Of a stretch of 5,504 nt of DNA, positions 4,486 through 5,504 are shown in pieces. Source of the stretch: Promethearchaeota archaeon (lineage in GTDB: Archaea; Asgardarchaeota; Lokiarchaeia; Sigynarchaeales; SOKP01); assembly GCA_019894655.1 (NCBI GenBank), contig JAGXNZ010000168.1, positions 1-5,504 of the forward strand. Reading direction: 5' to 3'. Numbering within the stretch: position 1 is the first letter of the stretch; each line of letters opens with the position of its first letter. A program made the position numbers and the translations under genes. The notes under the pieces are model-generated. The model saw only the letters and a program-made list of their open reading frames with translations, made no database searches and was not told the DNA's origin.

Positions 4486-5504
4486 TTATATCGGTATTTC
4501 ATCTCCCCATAGATCTAACGCTTGTTTTAATTCAGCATGACTTTTTGCGTATTCTTTTACGCTTATATTATCCATATAAGCATCAATTGATTGCCTTAAC
4601 GCTTTCGCGCCTTTTTGTGTGCCACCTGGGTGACCAAGCACACCTCCTCCGACTTGAACGGCAATATCCTTTGATAAAAGCTCAATTAAACGATGTATTA
4701 TTCCCGGATGAACTCCTCCAGAGCATACGCTCAAAACCTTTTTCATTCCATACCAATTCTGTGCTAAAACTTCCAAATCGGTCTCATTAGAATTTTGAGC
4801 AATCTTCTTATAGTTATTCAACACTTCTATTTCATCACCCGCTAATTTCCCCAAACCTCCAATGTGAAGTTGATCCACACCCTGCATTCTTGCTATTTCT
4901 GCGAGTACTTTCATGCTCATCCCATGATCCGGATTTCTATCAAAAGCAGCATGAAACGCTCTATGAGCATGTATAGCCAAACCCAATTTTTCACATTCCA
5001 CTCTAACTGTTTGAACAGCCGCCCAACCAATTGTCAATATGTCGATCATAACATATTCGTTGTTAAAATCTTTTACTAACTTCGCACGACGCTTCATTTC
5101 GTCAACTTCAGCTGTAATATTTATTAAATAACTTTTTCTTTCTCCTGTTTCATTTTCTGCTTTATCTCTCATTTTCATGCTGAGATCGAGTCTTTTTTCG
5201 AATCTATTAAACCTCTGATTAGACAAGTTTTCGTCGTCTTTTAACAGATCTACTCCTCCAGTCCAAATTTCGTAACCATGTTGAGCGTGCTCCTCAGCAT
5301 AATACCCTACTTTGGGTTTTGGAACAGTAGCTGTAATTGGTCTTCTCTTAACATTAAGTAAATCCCTAATTCCTTTAATTCCATACTGAGGGCCCTTAAA
5401 GGAGGTTAACAAGTTTTTAGGCCATTTCACATCAACCAACCTTAGACCTACTAAAGCTTTCATACCAAAAATATTTCCAGCAATGGAACTTAAAATTTGA
5501 GGCA
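4486..5504 (-). CDS. rbcL: Form III ribulose-1,5-bisphosphate carboxylase large subunit (N-terminus outside window)
   Basis: The frame continues past the ATG at 5463-5461 to the right edge: the preceding 13 codons read PQILSSIAGNIFG, the conserved end of the N-terminal domain, so roughly the first 110-120 residues are missing. Counting that internal Met as 1, all catalytic residues are present (spinach numbers): K49 (K175), K51 (K177), the carbamylated lysine K75 (K201) with D77 and E78 (D203, E204) in LKDDEN, H167-R168 (H294-R295), H200 (H327), loop-6 K206 (K334), S248-G-G (S379) and Q270-G-G-G (Q401-G405). This excludes a form IV RuBisCO-like protein. PKPKVGY and overall wording match archaeal form III, as in Thermococcus. 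That form usually serves AMP/nucleoside salvage together with AMP phosphorylase and ribose-1,5-bisphosphate isomerase, rather than a Calvin cycle. Loop 6 (HIGGLGKLAG, 200-209) is shorter than usual, with Ala at the E336 position. First gene of the minus-strand group; its promoter is not visible. Confidence 0.93.
   Translation of the reverse strand, partial: PQILSSIAGNIFGMKALVGLRLVDVKWPKNLLTSFKGPQYGIKGIRDLLNVKRRPITATVPKPKVGYYAEEHAQHGYEIWTGGVDLLKDDENLSNQRFNRFEKRLDLSMKMRDKAENETGERKSYLINITAEVDEMKRRAKLVKDFNNEYVMIDILTIGWAAVQTVRVECEKLGLAIHAHRAFHAAFDRNPDHGMSMKVLAEIARMQGVDQLHIGGLGKLAGDEIEVLNNYKKIAQNSNETDLEVLAQNWYGMKKVLSVCSGGVHPGIIHRLIELLSKDIAVQVGGGVLGHPGGTQKGAKALRQSIDAYMDNISVKEYAKSHAELKQALDLWGDEIPI

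Noticed and set aside
4545..5079. Two plus-strand ORFs (4545-4790 and 4864-5079)
   Set aside because: Both are antisense to the RuBisCO coding region and show no recognisable features.
5461..5463. ATG as the true start of the RuBisCO gene, giving a 325-residue protein
   Set aside because: The frame stays open upstream to the edge and encodes PQILSSIAGNIFG, conserved RuBisCO sequence, so this is an internal Met.
4486..5504. Form IV RuBisCO-like protein (methionine salvage type)
   Set aside because: The carbamylation lysine, both metal ligands, loop-6 Lys and the phosphate-binding glycines are all present.
1..5504. A novel defence, CRISPR or mobile system
   Set aside because: All recognisable genes are housekeeping or metabolic; no transposase, integrase, repeat array, toxin-antitoxin pair or nuclease-helicase defence set is visible.

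Overview
The window looks like archaeal chromosome, most likely from an Asgard (Lokiarchaeia/Heimdallarchaeia-type) archaeon. The DNA is AT-rich. The gene set is archaeal: a GAN/archaeal RecJ-type DHH nuclease, transcription factor S and an archaeal form III RuBisCO. It also holds a small gene whose product resembles the eukaryotic ribosomal protein eL22, a protein reported from Asgard archaea and otherwise considered eukaryotic. Several starts have a TATA-like element centred about 27 nt upstream and no clear Shine-Dalgarno, as expected for archaeal leaderless transcripts. The lineage call is inference from gene content; no rRNA gene is present.

Layout. Positions 1-637 (minus) hold the N-terminal 212 codons of an unrecognised membrane-anchored or secreted protein that runs off the left edge. 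An AT-only-like divergent intergenic region (638-916) follows, with a 13-bp inverted repeat. Then come two plus-strand genes: the DHH nuclease (917-2317) and, 18 bp later, a DUF167/YggU-family protein (2336-2641). These meet tail to tail, with no spare base, a run of four minus-strand genes. Read in their own direction these are RuBisCO large subunit (5504-4486, 5' end outside the window), eL22-like protein (4388-4077, TTG start), a CitG/MdcB-family protein (4028-3066, GTG start) and transcription factor S (2992-2642).

How they fit together. The nuclease (replication/repair), TFS (RNA polymerase rescue) and eL22-like protein (ribosome) form an information-processing neighbourhood. RuBisCO and the CitG-like protein are metabolic. 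Form III RuBisCO normally acts in the AMP/nucleoside salvage route, turning ribulose-1,5-bisphosphate plus CO2 into two 3-phosphoglycerate. CitG enzymes move the ribose part of ATP onto dephospho-CoA and release adenine. A functional link between these two is speculative. The minus-strand gaps (97, 48 and 73 bp) each hold a TATA-like element, so the four genes may be separate transcripts rather than one operon. I found no RNA gene, CRISPR array, insertion sequence or defence system. The most notable items are the eL22 homologue, the unusually short loop 6 of the RuBisCO, and a repeated motif upstream of several genes.
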